From an uncultured Prevotellaceae bacterium (GTDB lineage: Bacteria; Bacteroidota; Bacteroidia; Bacteroidales; Bacteroidaceae): DNA of 49,390 bases. The stretch is from the NCBI GenBank assembly GCA_900316505.1, contig ONDH01000020.1, forward strand, positions 1 through 49,390, read 5' to 3'. Of the stretch, positions 33,570-41,116 are shown in pieces. The notes beneath the pieces were generated by a model. The model saw only the letters and a program-made list of their open reading frames with translations. It made no database searches and was not told the origin of the DNA. The position numbers were made by a program, and so were the translations under genes. Every line of letters starts with the position of its first letter. Positions within the stretch are counted from its first letter, which is position 1.

Positions 33570-34520
33570 TTATTTATTAAAAGATGAAGAAATTTGTGCC
33601 TTTGTGTAGCGATTGTAGCTCCACCAAATGAAGAAAATGCCACCTAAGAAAGAAATGAGGGACAGCACATAATAGAAGATGGTTACGATGTGACTGGCGT
33701 CCTTTTCACTGAGGAAGACGTCCAGGTTGTTTCCAACGGTGGCGCCAAATGCTCCGCAAATGAAAAAGATGAAACTCAGAATGGTGCTAAGCACTTGGAG
33801 CGCTACGTAGGTGAGGATGATGTTGTACTTGTACTTGAAGGCATTGCCCAGGAAGTAGATGGTTATTTGGAAGAAGAAGGAACAGAAGACGAGGATGGTG
33901 AAGGCATTGAAGAATTGTACAGCGTCAGGATTAGTGATACTGTCTGAACGATGTGCCACACCACGCATGATGACTGTCTCTATGATTTTTTGAGGTGAAC
34001 ACATTTCGAGGACAGAGGCTGTGAGCGACGTGACACCATTTTCAGTGCCGTAGGTGATGAGGGTGAACAAGGCGTTGAGCCCGTCGGCAATGAGCAGGGA
34101 AAGGATACAAAGGATGAATCCACCCACAAGCATGAGCAGGGCGTGCCAAGTGAACTTCTCAAGATTGTTGGCTGGTAGGGTGAGCTCAGTGATGCGTCCC
34201 TGCTTGTTGCGCAGGTTGTGTGCCCAGCATCCACCGAAAATCTGCATCAGGATTCCGATGAAGCCCAATTCAAACAAGGCGGTGAAGTACATCCAGTTGT
34301 AGCCTTCGAAAGAGTTGGCGTCGGGCACATAAGCGTAGGCTTGCCCACTCATGGGGTCGTTCACGATGTTCGAGTAGAGGGTATAGCGTGCGATGAAGCC
34401 CAGAAGGGCGATGCACGCTGCTCCTGCGATAGTGACAATCGCCATGTTGCGATAAAATGCCTTATTGATGGTAAGGTCATACTTTGCGAAGTTCGCAAAT
34501 CTTTCTTTATTGATATTCAT
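33570..34520 (-). CDS. Multi-pass membrane partner of the ABC ATPase
   Basis: The 316-residue protein from ATG 34520 has about six helices (for example MAIVTIAGAACIALLGFI, ALFELGFIGILMQIF, LLMLVGGFILCILSLLI and IFYYVLSLISFLGGIFFIWW). It follows the ABC ATPase and precedes the GntR gene, as in Ytr-type modules, so it is likely the membrane part of that ABC system. An upstream start would overlap the ATPase gene. Confidence 0.8.
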   Translation of the reverse strand: MNINKERFANFAKYDLTINKAFYRNMAIVTIAGAACIALLGFIARYTLYSNIVNDPMSGQAYAYVPDANSFEGYNWMYFTALFELGFIGILMQIFGGCWAHNLRNKQGRITELTLPANNLEKFTWHALLMLVGGFILCILSLLIADGLNALFTLITYGTENGVTSLTASVLEMCSPQKIIETVIMRGVAHRSDSITNPDAVQFFNAFTILVFCSFFFQITIYFLGNAFKYKYNIILTYVALQVLSTILSFIFFICGAFGATVGNNLDVFLSEKDASHIVTIFYYVLSLISFLGGIFFIWWSYNRYTKAQISSSFNK

Positions 34521-34560
34521 AATGAGTCTGATTTTTTGTGTGGTTAATGGTGGCTTTGTC

Positions 34561-35307
34561 TCACTTTTCACTTGTTATCCCATGTCGGTTGAGCGCATCG
34601 ATGAATAATTCCTCCAGATTGACGGGCTCCTCCATGTTGAGTTTGTCGTTGAACAGCACAGCATTCTGCTCGATGATGGTCACGTGGTCGAGCAACGTCT
34701 CCACGTCCCTCACCTGATGGGTGCTGATGACCACAATCTGGTCTTCCCTCATGCCCTGTGCCACCACCTTGCGGAACTGGCTCTTGCTGGGAATGTCAAG
34801 ACCGTTGGTCGGCTCGTCCATCAAGAGGAGCTTGGTGCGTGCAGCCAGGGCGATGCACATGTAAATCTTCTTCTTCTGACCCATCGACAGTGCACCAAGA
34901 TTCACCTTGGGAATGCCGTTCTTGTCGAGCATTGCGCCATTCACGTGGAGCATCTCAAACATTTCCAGGAGTTTCACCATCAACTGGTCGTCAAAGTTAG
35001 GGTAGAAAGGACGCAGTACATTCAGGTAGTCGGGCAACAGGATGGAAGGGAGGTTGTACTCCTCAGGCACGATAAACATCTCCTGAAGGGTCTCGGGGTG
35101 ACGCTCCTGCGTGTTGGAACCACTGAGGGAAATTGTTCCCTGTTTGGGGCGAAGGAGTCCCATGATGAGGTAGAGTAGGGTGCTCTTGCCCGTTCCGTTT
35201 TTGCCCAGCAGGCCGTAGATGCCTGGCTCCTCGTAGTTGAGCGAGAAGTTTTCCAGCACATTGTGCATGGCGTTGTAGCCATAAGTGACGTTCTCAATCT
35301 TTAGCAT
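34561..35307 (-). CDS. ABC transporter ATPase, YtrB-like
   Basis: The 248-residue ATPase has Walker A GKNGTGKSTLLYL, signature LSMGQKKKIYMCIAL (a variant of LSGGQ), Walker B LLLMDEPTNGLD and switch His in STHQVRD. It is the first gene of the operon, 307 bases from the predicted transcription start, with the repeat at 35350-35565 inside this leader. Confidence 0.92.
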   Translation of the reverse strand: MLKIENVTYGYNAMHNVLENFSLNYEEPGIYGLLGKNGTGKSTLLYLIMGLLRPKQGTISLSGSNTQERHPETLQEMFIVPEEYNLPSILLPDYLNVLRPFYPNFDDQLMVKLLEMFEMLHVNGAMLDKNGIPKVNLGALSMGQKKKIYMCIALAARTKLLLMDEPTNGLDIPSKSQFRKVVAQGMREDQIVVISTHQVRDVETLLDHVTIIEQNAVLFNDKLNMEEPVNLEELFIDALNRHGITSEK

Positions 35308-35349
35308 AATCTTTCTTTTTTAATGATGAATATCTTATTATATGTATTT

Positions 35350-35565
35350 AAGTTTCGCAAGTGCTCAACTTTCTTGGAGTTAAGGAGTTATAGGAGTTAT
35401 CGCTTCGCTGAGTTGACAATTGACAATTGACAGTTGACAATTAGGCTGACGCGATGGCTGCACCCCGCATGGCAATTCCTCATTCCTCATTCCTAATTTT
35501 CATTGACTAGGTATCGTCGTTAACTCCTTTAACTTCGATTACTTCGTCACTTCCGAAAGTTGAGC
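35350..35565. repeat. Dispersed element with inverted ends, copy A
   Basis: The 216-bp element lies in the 5' leader of the ABC operon. GCTCAACTTTC (35363-35373) and GAAAGTTGAGC (35555-35565) are perfect inverted ends. Inside are heptamer TTGACAA repeats and CATTCCTCATTCCTAAT-type runs. Related sequence is at 48212-48985 and, inverted, 43358-43510. No gene is seen in it. A non-autonomous element or REP-like unit is inference. Confidence 0.8.
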
Positions 35566-35594
35566 TATATTTACATTTAGTTTGTCTATATATT

Positions 35595-35618
35595 AGTGTA
35601 CTACCTTAGTAATACACT
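35595..35618. promoter_or_regulatory. Candidate YtrA-type operator
   Basis: The 24-bp palindrome has arms AGTGTACTAC (35595-35604) and GTAATACACT (35609-35618), with one mismatch. The outer part AGTGTA-12 bp-TACACT closely matches the AGTGTA-spacer-TACACT inverted repeat known for B. subtilis YtrA. It lies just downstream of the -7 element, at the likely start of transcription, where a repressor would block the promoter. Confidence 0.7.
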
Positions 35619-35619
35619 G

Positions 35620-35627
35620 CAAAGGTA
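35620..35627 (-). promoter_or_regulatory. Promoter -7 element of the ABC operon
   Basis: It reads TACCTTTG on the minus strand and is the only clear promoter element upstream of 35307. Confidence 0.65.
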
Positions 35628-35735
35628 ATACGTTTTTATTCACACATCCAAACAAAAGAGAAAGAAAATTCAATTATTTAACATCTTTTTAGTAATTTAA
35701 TCCTCCTTCCTCGTTTCTGTTTCCCGATTTTTCAC

Positions 35736-35743
35736 TACCTTTG
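35736..35743 (+). promoter_or_regulatory. Promoter -7 element for the Nif3-like gene
   Basis: TACCTTTG lies 36 bases before the ATG at 35780. The longer frame starting at 35741 is rejected, because it begins inside this element. Confidence 0.65.
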
Positions 35744-35779
35744 CACCCGAAACGTGGAAAATGCACGTTGGAGCTACAT

Positions 35780-36583
35780 ATGAAAATAAAGGATATCTTA
35801 GGTGCCCTTGAAGAATTCGCTCCTTTGGCCCTGCAAGACGGCTACGATAACGCGGGATTGCAGATTGGACTAGCAGAGGATGCAGAAGCTACAGGGGTAT
35901 TGTTGTCTTTAGACGTAACTGAAGACGTGGTAAATGAGGCAGTCCTGCGTGGTTGCAATCTCATCGTGAGTCACCATCCACTCATGTTTAACCCTGTACG
36001 TGCATTCCAGGGAAAGACCTATGTGGAGCGAGCCATCCTGAAGGCTATCAAGAACGACATTGCCGTCTATGCATCTCACACCAATCTTGATGTGGCTGAT
36101 GGTGGTGTGAATTTCAAGATTGCTGAGAAGTTGGGTTTGCAGAATGTGGAGTTCCTCTCTCCCAAAGGAACCTACACCAGTGGCAACAAGGAACTGATGT
36201 CGGGAGATGGTGTTATTGCGTCACTGCCAGCAGCGATGTCGACTAGAGAATTCATGGAACATGTGAAGGAAGTGTTCCATCTCAAGTCACTTCGTGTCAA
36301 CAATGCCAATCCTAAGACAGTCCAGCGTGTAGCGCTCTGTGGCGGCAATGGTGCATCGTTGATTCCACAAGCAATCGAAAAAGGTGCAGACGTGTTCATC
36401 ACCGGAGAAATTGGCTATCATCGTTTCTTTGGTTATGAGAAAGAAATCCTGTTGTTGGAAACTGGACATTATGAGAGCGAGCAATACACCATTGAGCTGC
36501 TGCGTGACATCATTACCAAGTTTGCTCCTTCACTTCACGTTTGTAAGGCAGAAACGAATATCAATCCAATCATATATCTATAA
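35780..36583 (+). CDS. Nif3-like dinuclear metal centre protein
   Basis: The 267-residue protein has the Nif3/YbgI family residues DGYDNAGLQIG, IVSHHPLMFN (metal-binding His pair), VYASHTNLDVADGGVNFKIAEKLG, and VFITGEIGYHRF near the C-terminus. YbgI-type proteins form a hexameric ring with two metal ions per subunit; the substrate is not settled, although GTP cyclohydrolase names are often attached. The next gene follows after 16 bases, and the two are commonly paired in Bacteroidota. Confidence 0.92.
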   Translation: MKIKDILGALEEFAPLALQDGYDNAGLQIGLAEDAEATGVLLSLDVTEDVVNEAVLRGCNLIVSHHPLMFNPVRAFQGKTYVERAILKAIKNDIAVYASHTNLDVADGGVNFKIAEKLGLQNVEFLSPKGTYTSGNKELMSGDGVIASLPAAMSTREFMEHVKEVFHLKSLRVNNANPKTVQRVALCGGNGASLIPQAIEKGADVFITGEIGYHRFFGYEKEILLLETGHYESEQYTIELLRDIITKFAPSLHVCKAETNINPIIYL

Positions 36584-36599
36584 TCATTTAAATTAAATA

Positions 36600-37418
36600 A
36601 TGGCAAAAAAGAAAGAGAATCCCGCTGAGATGCCTGTGGAAGAAAGATTGAAGAATCTTTTCCAATTGCAGACTATCTTGACTGAGATTGACCGCATTCG
36701 TACATTGCGTGGTGAACTTCCTCTTGAGGTGGAAGACCTTGAGGACACTATTGAAGGTCTGAAAACCCGCATCAGTAAGACAGAAGCCGAGATGGCAGAT
36801 CTTCGTGCAAAGATTAATGAACATAAGGGTAAAATAGAGTTGGCAAATTCGCAGCTTGCCACCTACAAGGAGCAGATGGATAATGTGCGCAACAATCGTG
36901 AGTACGATTTGTTGAACAAGGAAATTGAATTCCAGACATTGGAAATTGAACTTTGCAACAAGCGTATCCGTGAAGCACAATCCCTCGAGAAGAACAGAGA
37001 GGAGGCACTCGCTCGTAGTCAGGAAGAACTGGAAGGACGTATGCAGGACCTTGAAGTGAAAAAGAATGAGCTTGACGAGATTGTGGCTGAAACAAAAGCT
37101 GACGAGGAGAAACTTCGTGAGAAGGCAAAGAATCTGGAAACGCTCATCGAACCACGTTTGCTTCAAAGCTTCAAGCGCATCCGCAAGAATAGCCGTAATG
37201 GTCTTGGCATTGTGTATGTACAGCGTGATGCTTGTGGCGGATGTTTCGCTAAGATTCCACCACAGCGTCAGCTTGATGTACGCATGCGCAAAAAGGTGAT
37301 TGTTTGTGAATATTGTGGCCGTATCCTTATTGACCCAGAGTTGGCAGGCGTAAAGCCCGATGCTCCCGTAGAGGAAAAGCCAAAGCGCCGTTCACGCCGC
37401 AAGAAAGAAGAAGAGTAA
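36600..37418 (+). CDS. C4-type zinc-ribbon coiled-coil protein
   Basis: The 272-residue protein has a long coiled coil (residues of about 20-190) and a zinc ribbon at residues of about 205-240 with CGGCFAKIPPQRQ and CEYCGRIL giving the four Cys. This fits the DUF164/zf-RING_7 family, which often lies beside nif3-like genes. It may bind nucleic acids (inference). The end is Lys/Arg/Glu-rich. Confidence 0.88.
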   Translation: MAKKKENPAEMPVEERLKNLFQLQTILTEIDRIRTLRGELPLEVEDLEDTIEGLKTRISKTEAEMADLRAKINEHKGKIELANSQLATYKEQMDNVRNNREYDLLNKEIEFQTLEIELCNKRIREAQSLEKNREEALARSQEELEGRMQDLEVKKNELDEIVAETKADEEKLREKAKNLETLIEPRLLQSFKRIRKNSRNGLGIVYVQRDACGGCFAKIPPQRQLDVRMRKKVIVCEYCGRILIDPELAGVKPDAPVEEKPKRRSRRKKEEE

Positions 37419-37449
37419 GTTCTGATGGGCGGTACTATCGCTCTGGAAC

Positions 37450-37905
37450 TTATAGGATTTCTCCATACGAGGGTATGTCTTTCATGAAGGCATACCCTCC
37501 GTTTTTTATGTCCACTTGACAGCAGTAGTGTTTTAATCCATTGCTCACAACAAGCCACTCCACCTCCAGCACCATATTGTACCTGCAAATTTGTTCAAAA
37601 ACCCGTTGTGTAATCTCCACATCCGGACGTTTGTATTCCACAATCATTAAGGGTTTCATGCCTTCCTGCCTATACACCACAGTGTCGCATCGACGGCTCA
37701 TTCCATTTAGCGTCACAGCCACTTCATTCGCCATCAAGGTTTTGGAATAACCTTTCTGTTCTATCAGAAAATGCACAAAATGCTGTCGTACCCATTCCTC
37801 AGGAGTGAGTACAACAAATTTCTGGCGAAGTATGTCCAAAATCTTCACCATTCCATTCTGTTTTTTGATATTCGCCTCAAACGGCGGTAAATTCAGTGGC
37901 TGCAT
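37450..37905 (-). CDS. HsdR N-terminal-domain-like protein (HSDR_N_2)
   Basis: The 151-residue protein has a PD-(D/E)xK-type core: RRCDTVVYRQEGMKPLMIVEYKRPDVEI, of which CDTVVY and MIVEYKRP give the Asp and Glu-x-Lys. It fits the type I restriction R-protein N-domain-like family common in Bacteroidota (HSDR_N_2). It lacks the helicase and has no methylase or S gene nearby, so it is not a type I system. The start is ATG 37905, one codon inside a TTG-start frame. Confidence 0.85.
   Translation of the reverse strand: MQPLNLPPFEANIKKQNGMVKILDILRQKFVVLTPEEWVRQHFVHFLIEQKGYSKTLMANEVAVTLNGMSRRCDTVVYRQEGMKPLMIVEYKRPDVEITQRVFEQICRYNMVLEVEWLVVSNGLKHYCCQVDIKNGGYAFMKDIPSYGEIL
37469..37507 (+). terminator. 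Terminator lying inside the opposing gene
   Basis: GAGGGTATG (37469-37477) pairs with CATACCCTC (37491-37499) and is followed by CGTTTTTT. It ends the Nif3-zinc-ribbon transcript within the coding end of the gene at 37450-37905. Confidence 0.8.
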
Positions 37906-37959
37906 CAAACAAGGAGTCTTACATCTTGTAGAATGAACAACAAGGAATGTGTTGTCATG

Positions 37960-38310
37960 TCACCACTGGATTTTGATGGCAGAGAATTTCTCGGGATAGC
38001 GTGTGTAAATCATGTTGATGAGGTCGGAGGTGAGATGAAGTTTGGTTTGGCGACCAGGTGTGTAGCCCTCTCGCCATATCTGTCTGAAGCTGACATATAC
38101 TCCCGAATCATGTACATAGAACTTGATGTGCTTGTTGTCATCATTGGGGTCTATTTCTGTGTAATGATAGATGCAGGAACACTCCGCACCCTTAACGGGG
38201 CGTAGGCAATGATACCATGTATCCACCTTCTTCCCGCTGACATCGTCGAGAATTTCATTTGCCAACTCAGTTGCAGCCTGTTCGCTCTCTGTTTCCAGTA
38301 AAATCTTCAT
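37960..38310 (-). CDS. Unrecognised 116-residue protein
   Basis: No family was recognised. The sequence has mixed alpha and beta content without signal peptide or membrane segment, with notable residues CSCIYHYTEIDPNDD, YVHDSGVYVSFRQIWREGY and HLTSDLINMIYTRYP. Promoter TATCTTTG (complement 38332-38339) lies 21 bases upstream of the ATG, so it is expressed on its own and is divergent from the ATP-grasp-like gene. Confidence 0.75.
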   Translation of the reverse strand: MKILLETESEQAATELANEILDDVSGKKVDTWYHCLRPVKGAECSCIYHYTEIDPNDDNKHIKFYVHDSGVYVSFRQIWREGYTPGRQTKLHLTSDLINMIYTRYPEKFSAIKIQW

Positions 38311-38331
38311 GGTTTATAGGTTTTGTTATTG

Positions 38332-38339
38332 CAAAGATA
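38332..38339 (-). promoter_or_regulatory. Promoter -7 element for the gene at 38310
   Basis: It reads TATCTTTG on the minus strand. Confidence 0.6.
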
Positions 38340-38402
38340 TAGCTTTTCAATTTAAATAAAGAAAAAAAGTGAAGATTTTTGTCACTAATCACTTAAATTT
38401 CT

Positions 38403-38410
38403 TATCTTTG
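38403..38410 (+). promoter_or_regulatory. Promoter -7 element, four bases before ATG
   Basis: TATCTTTG is followed by CCGT and the ATG at 38415, the third case of this exact spacing in the window. Confidence 0.65.
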
Positions 38411-38414
38411 CCGT

Positions 38415-39428
38415 ATGAAACTACCCAATTTGTTCAATCCATCCAACGATATGGCACTGGCATCCCATGTGCGAGAATATGTCCCTCCAAAACGTATCCA
38501 GCTGATGGAAGCACATTTAGAAGCGCTGGCTGCTGTGTGGGAAGGCACAATGTTTTCAGGTCCATGGGGATGGAGTCTCGCCACCAAACGTCGGTATGAA
38601 CGGATGGGGGTGCCAGTGGAATTGTTACCTTCGGACGATTGGATAGAGGAGGTGAGGAAGTTGTCGAGTAGGGAATATGCTTGTGAGTACATCAAGGAGC
38701 TGTTAGAAGAATTCCAAGATGAGAGATTGTTGGGCGATGGGATGTTTTTTTGCAAAGATGTGTCAACTCTCAACTCTCAACTCTCAACTCTCTGCCCTCA
38801 ACTCTTAACTCTCAACTCTCAACTGTCAACTGTCAACTGTCACCTCATCTTCAAATCTCCATGGTCATCATCAGGAAGAGGGGTGTTTGTGGATAGAATG
38901 GCAGATGGTAAATGTCAGATGTCCACGCTCAAGCGACTACAAGGCTTTCTTTCCTCCCAAGGGGGCTTTGTGGTGGATAAGTTTTATGAAGATAAGGTGC
39001 TTGACTTTGCGATGGAGTTTTTTGTGCATGAAGACCATACGGTGGAGTTCTTGGGATGGTCGGTGTTTCATGCAGGGGAGAATGGAGCGTATGGGTATAA
39101 TTATGTGGAGAGTCAGGAGGAACTGCTACGGCGCATTGATACTGACGAAAACCTTCTGCTACGGCTGATTGAATACCACAAGGAGCATCTTGCTAAGACT
39201 GCCTATCACGGCCCTGTCGGCATCGACATGCTCAAGACGGCAGATGGCAGTATCCATCCTTGTCTTGAAATCAACCTCCGCATGAACATGGGCATCCTCG
39301 CTTTGCTGCTGCATGAGCAATATGGCTCGAATGCAACTGTGGCATTGACACCAGAACGTGGGTGTGGTTTTCAGGCGAGTTTGAAAGAGGACAGATTGCA
39401 GATTGACTATACGGCTGGCAAGAAATAG
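38415..39428 (+). CDS. ATP-grasp-like protein with in-frame heptamer expansion
   Basis: The 337-residue protein appears to have an ATP-grasp-type fold. It starts with NLFNPSNDMALASH, has KSPWSSSGRGVFVD as a glycine-rich loop, GGFVVDKFY and EFFVHEDHTVEFLGWS as strands, and ends with PCLEINLRMNMG, similar to the metal-binding ExNxR of ATP-grasp enzymes. No substrate is known. Residues of about 117-144 are four 7-residue units (STLNSQL, STLCPQL, LTLNSQL, STVNCHL), encoded by 12 heptamers (84 bases). They look like a repeat inserted into the gene. It has its own leaderless-type promoter. Confidence 0.75.
   Translation: MKLPNLFNPSNDMALASHVREYVPPKRIQLMEAHLEALAAVWEGTMFSGPWGWSLATKRRYERMGVPVELLPSDDWIEEVRKLSSREYACEYIKELLEEFQDERLLGDGMFFCKDVSTLNSQLSTLCPQLLTLNSQLSTVNCHLIFKSPWSSSGRGVFVDRMADGKCQMSTLKRLQGFLSSQGGFVVDKFYEDKVLDFAMEFFVHEDHTVEFLGWSVFHAGENGAYGYNYVESQEELLRRIDTDENLLLRLIEYHKEHLAKTAYHGPVGIDMLKTADGSIHPCLEINLRMNMGILALLLHEQYGSNATVALTPERGCGFQASLKEDRLQIDYTAGKK
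38763..38846 (+). repeat. In-frame heptamer repeat within a gene
   Basis: Twelve degenerate heptamers of the TCAACTC kind (84 bases) equal 28 codons and keep the frame. They resemble the heptamers in intergenic repeats at 35415 and 48274 and in the region 43485-43510. Confidence 0.85.
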
Positions 39429-39433
39429 GTGCT

Positions 39434-41050
39434 TTATTTCTTCTTCTTTTTCTTGCTTTTTCCAGATGCTTTTGACGTGCCCTTCACATCACGGTTGATG
39501 AGTTGTGGCACATTGATGTGCTTAGGTAGTTCAAAAGTGGGCTTTTCCTCTTGAACAGCCGTGCTTTCGTTGCCCAGACGGTCAATGGCGGTGACAGCAT
39601 AGTGGCGCACTTTCTGTGCACGGGCATTGAGTTGCCACTGGGTATCTGTGAGACGTGCTGCCAGTAGGTTTTCTGCTTTTGTCACATCGACGGGATAGAC
39701 GTTGGAACCATAGACATTATACAACAGATAGTTGGAACGGTCTGATGGAGTAGAAAGGGGACTTTTCCAATGGAGAATGCCACCTTCATATTTAATGGAA
39801 GTGGGGGCGGACGGTGCGATGGTGTCACCCATCCATGTCATGCGGGCAGTGAGGGCAGGATAGGGGAAGAACTCGTCGCAGGTGGTGTCGTAGAAGCCCT
39901 TGCAGTTGTTGGTGAAAAATTCGCCTCGATAAAAGGCGATGCCACCAATGCCGGAGTTGCGTGCAGTGTGCATCTCGGCACGTACTTCATTGAGTGTCCA
40001 TCGTCCCTCGCGAGGGTCGAGAAAGTAGATGCCAAGTCCTGGGCAGATGGGGTGTCCGTTAGCCATTTCTGCCCATTGGAACAGGAATGGGTAGTAGTTG
40101 TTGCCCGTGAAATACATCATTGGGAAGAGCAAGTCCTGCCAGTCCTCTTTCAGCCACAAGATGGGGTCTTGCCACACGGCATTGTATCCGTTCCAACCTC
40201 CAGCACTGTAACGGCTTGTGTCTTTGTATTTTCCGATGGGCGAACTGCTCAGTTTCACCCATGGCTTGATGGGTTTCACCACATCGTGAACGCGGCGAAC
40301 AATTCGTGTGATATTCTCTCGTTTCCAATCCGCTTTGCTCTGCGAAGAAGCGCGTGGATATAGGTTTTCGTCGGAAAAATTATAGATGGATTCGGGATAG
40401 CGGATATAGTCAAGCGAAATGCCATCGACATCATAGTTCTCCACAATTTCCTTGCAGATGCTGGCAATGTAGTCGGCAGTCTCAGGCTTTCCTGGAATCA
40501 TGAACATCTCACCTCCCTTGGCAGTCTTGACAAGCTCTGGATGCTTCTTCATGATGGAGGCTGAGCCATAGCCTCGTTGCCGTTCTTGTGTGCCGATGGG
40601 AATGCACACCACCCAGGCATGCAGTTCCATACCGCGCTTGTGACATTCCTCGATGCAGAATGCCAGAGGGTCATAGCCAGGACTCATGCCGTGCTTGCCT
40701 GTGAGGGAGAGTTCCCAAGGCTCGATTTTAGAAGGGTAGAGGAGGGCTGCACGTACACGTGTTTGGAAAATGACGGTGTTGATGTTGGCACGCTGATAGT
40801 TGTCAAGAATGCGGATCAGTTCCTGCTTCTGTCGTTCACGGCTTGCCGTGTCGGTCGCTTTGATGCGAGGCCAGTCAAGACCTCCGATGGTGGTGAGCCA
40901 CACGGCACGGGTTTCGCGCAGCGGATGTTCTTTTTCGTAGAGGTGTTGGGGGCGAATTTCTTCTGTCGGTTGTGCAAGGAGAATTGTAGTGACAAGACTC
41001 AAAAATGCCCACAAAAGAAATGCTTTATATTGATTAGTCATTATTAACAT
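39434..41050 (-). CDS. GHL10 (YngK-like) glycoside-hydrolase-like lipoprotein or exported protein
   Basis: The protein (about 538 residues) has a signal peptide (YKAFLLWAFLSLVTTILLAQ), the GHL10/DUF187 start (RETRAVWLTTIGGLDWP), INTVIFQTRVRAALLYPS, HAWVVCIPIG, and DGISLDYIRYP with an acidic pair typical of this TIM-barrel family. A fibronectin-III-like part precedes a Lys-rich end. Family members cut peptidoglycan or related glycans, but the substrate is not known. A second ATG at 41041 is also possible. Confidence 0.88.
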   Translation of the reverse strand: MLIMTNQYKAFLLWAFLSLVTTILLAQPTEEIRPQHLYEKEHPLRETRAVWLTTIGGLDWPRIKATDTASRERQKQELIRILDNYQRANINTVIFQTRVRAALLYPSKIEPWELSLTGKHGMSPGYDPLAFCIEECHKRGMELHAWVVCIPIGTQERQRGYGSASIMKKHPELVKTAKGGEMFMIPGKPETADYIASICKEIVENYDVDGISLDYIRYPESIYNFSDENLYPRASSQSKADWKRENITRIVRRVHDVVKPIKPWVKLSSSPIGKYKDTSRYSAGGWNGYNAVWQDPILWLKEDWQDLLFPMMYFTGNNYYPFLFQWAEMANGHPICPGLGIYFLDPREGRWTLNEVRAEMHTARNSGIGGIAFYRGEFFTNNCKGFYDTTCDEFFPYPALTARMTWMGDTIAPSAPTSIKYEGGILHWKSPLSTPSDRSNYLLYNVYGSNVYPVDVTKAENLLAARLTDTQWQLNARAQKVRHYAVTAIDRLGNESTAVQEEKPTFELPKHINVPQLINRDVKGTSKASGKSKKKKKK

Positions 41051-41061
41051 TAAATTTTTTG

Positions 41062-41069
41062 CAAAGGTA
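41062..41069 (-). promoter_or_regulatory. Promoter -7 element for the GHL10 gene
   Basis: It reads TACCTTTG on the minus strand, 11 bases before the ATG at 41050. Confidence 0.6.
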
Positions 41070-41081
41070 AGTAATTTTCCT

Positions 41082-41089
41082 TACTTTTG
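41082..41089 (+). promoter_or_regulatory. Promoter -7 element for cstA
   Basis: TACTTTTG lies 27 bases before the cstA ATG and is divergent from the GHL10 promoter. Confidence 0.6.
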
Positions 41090-41116
41090 CTCTCAAATTG
41101 AAAGAATAAAATTAAA

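Noticed and set aside
37450..37905. Type I restriction system
   Set aside because: Only an HsdR-N-like core is present; there is no helicase, methylase or specificity gene.
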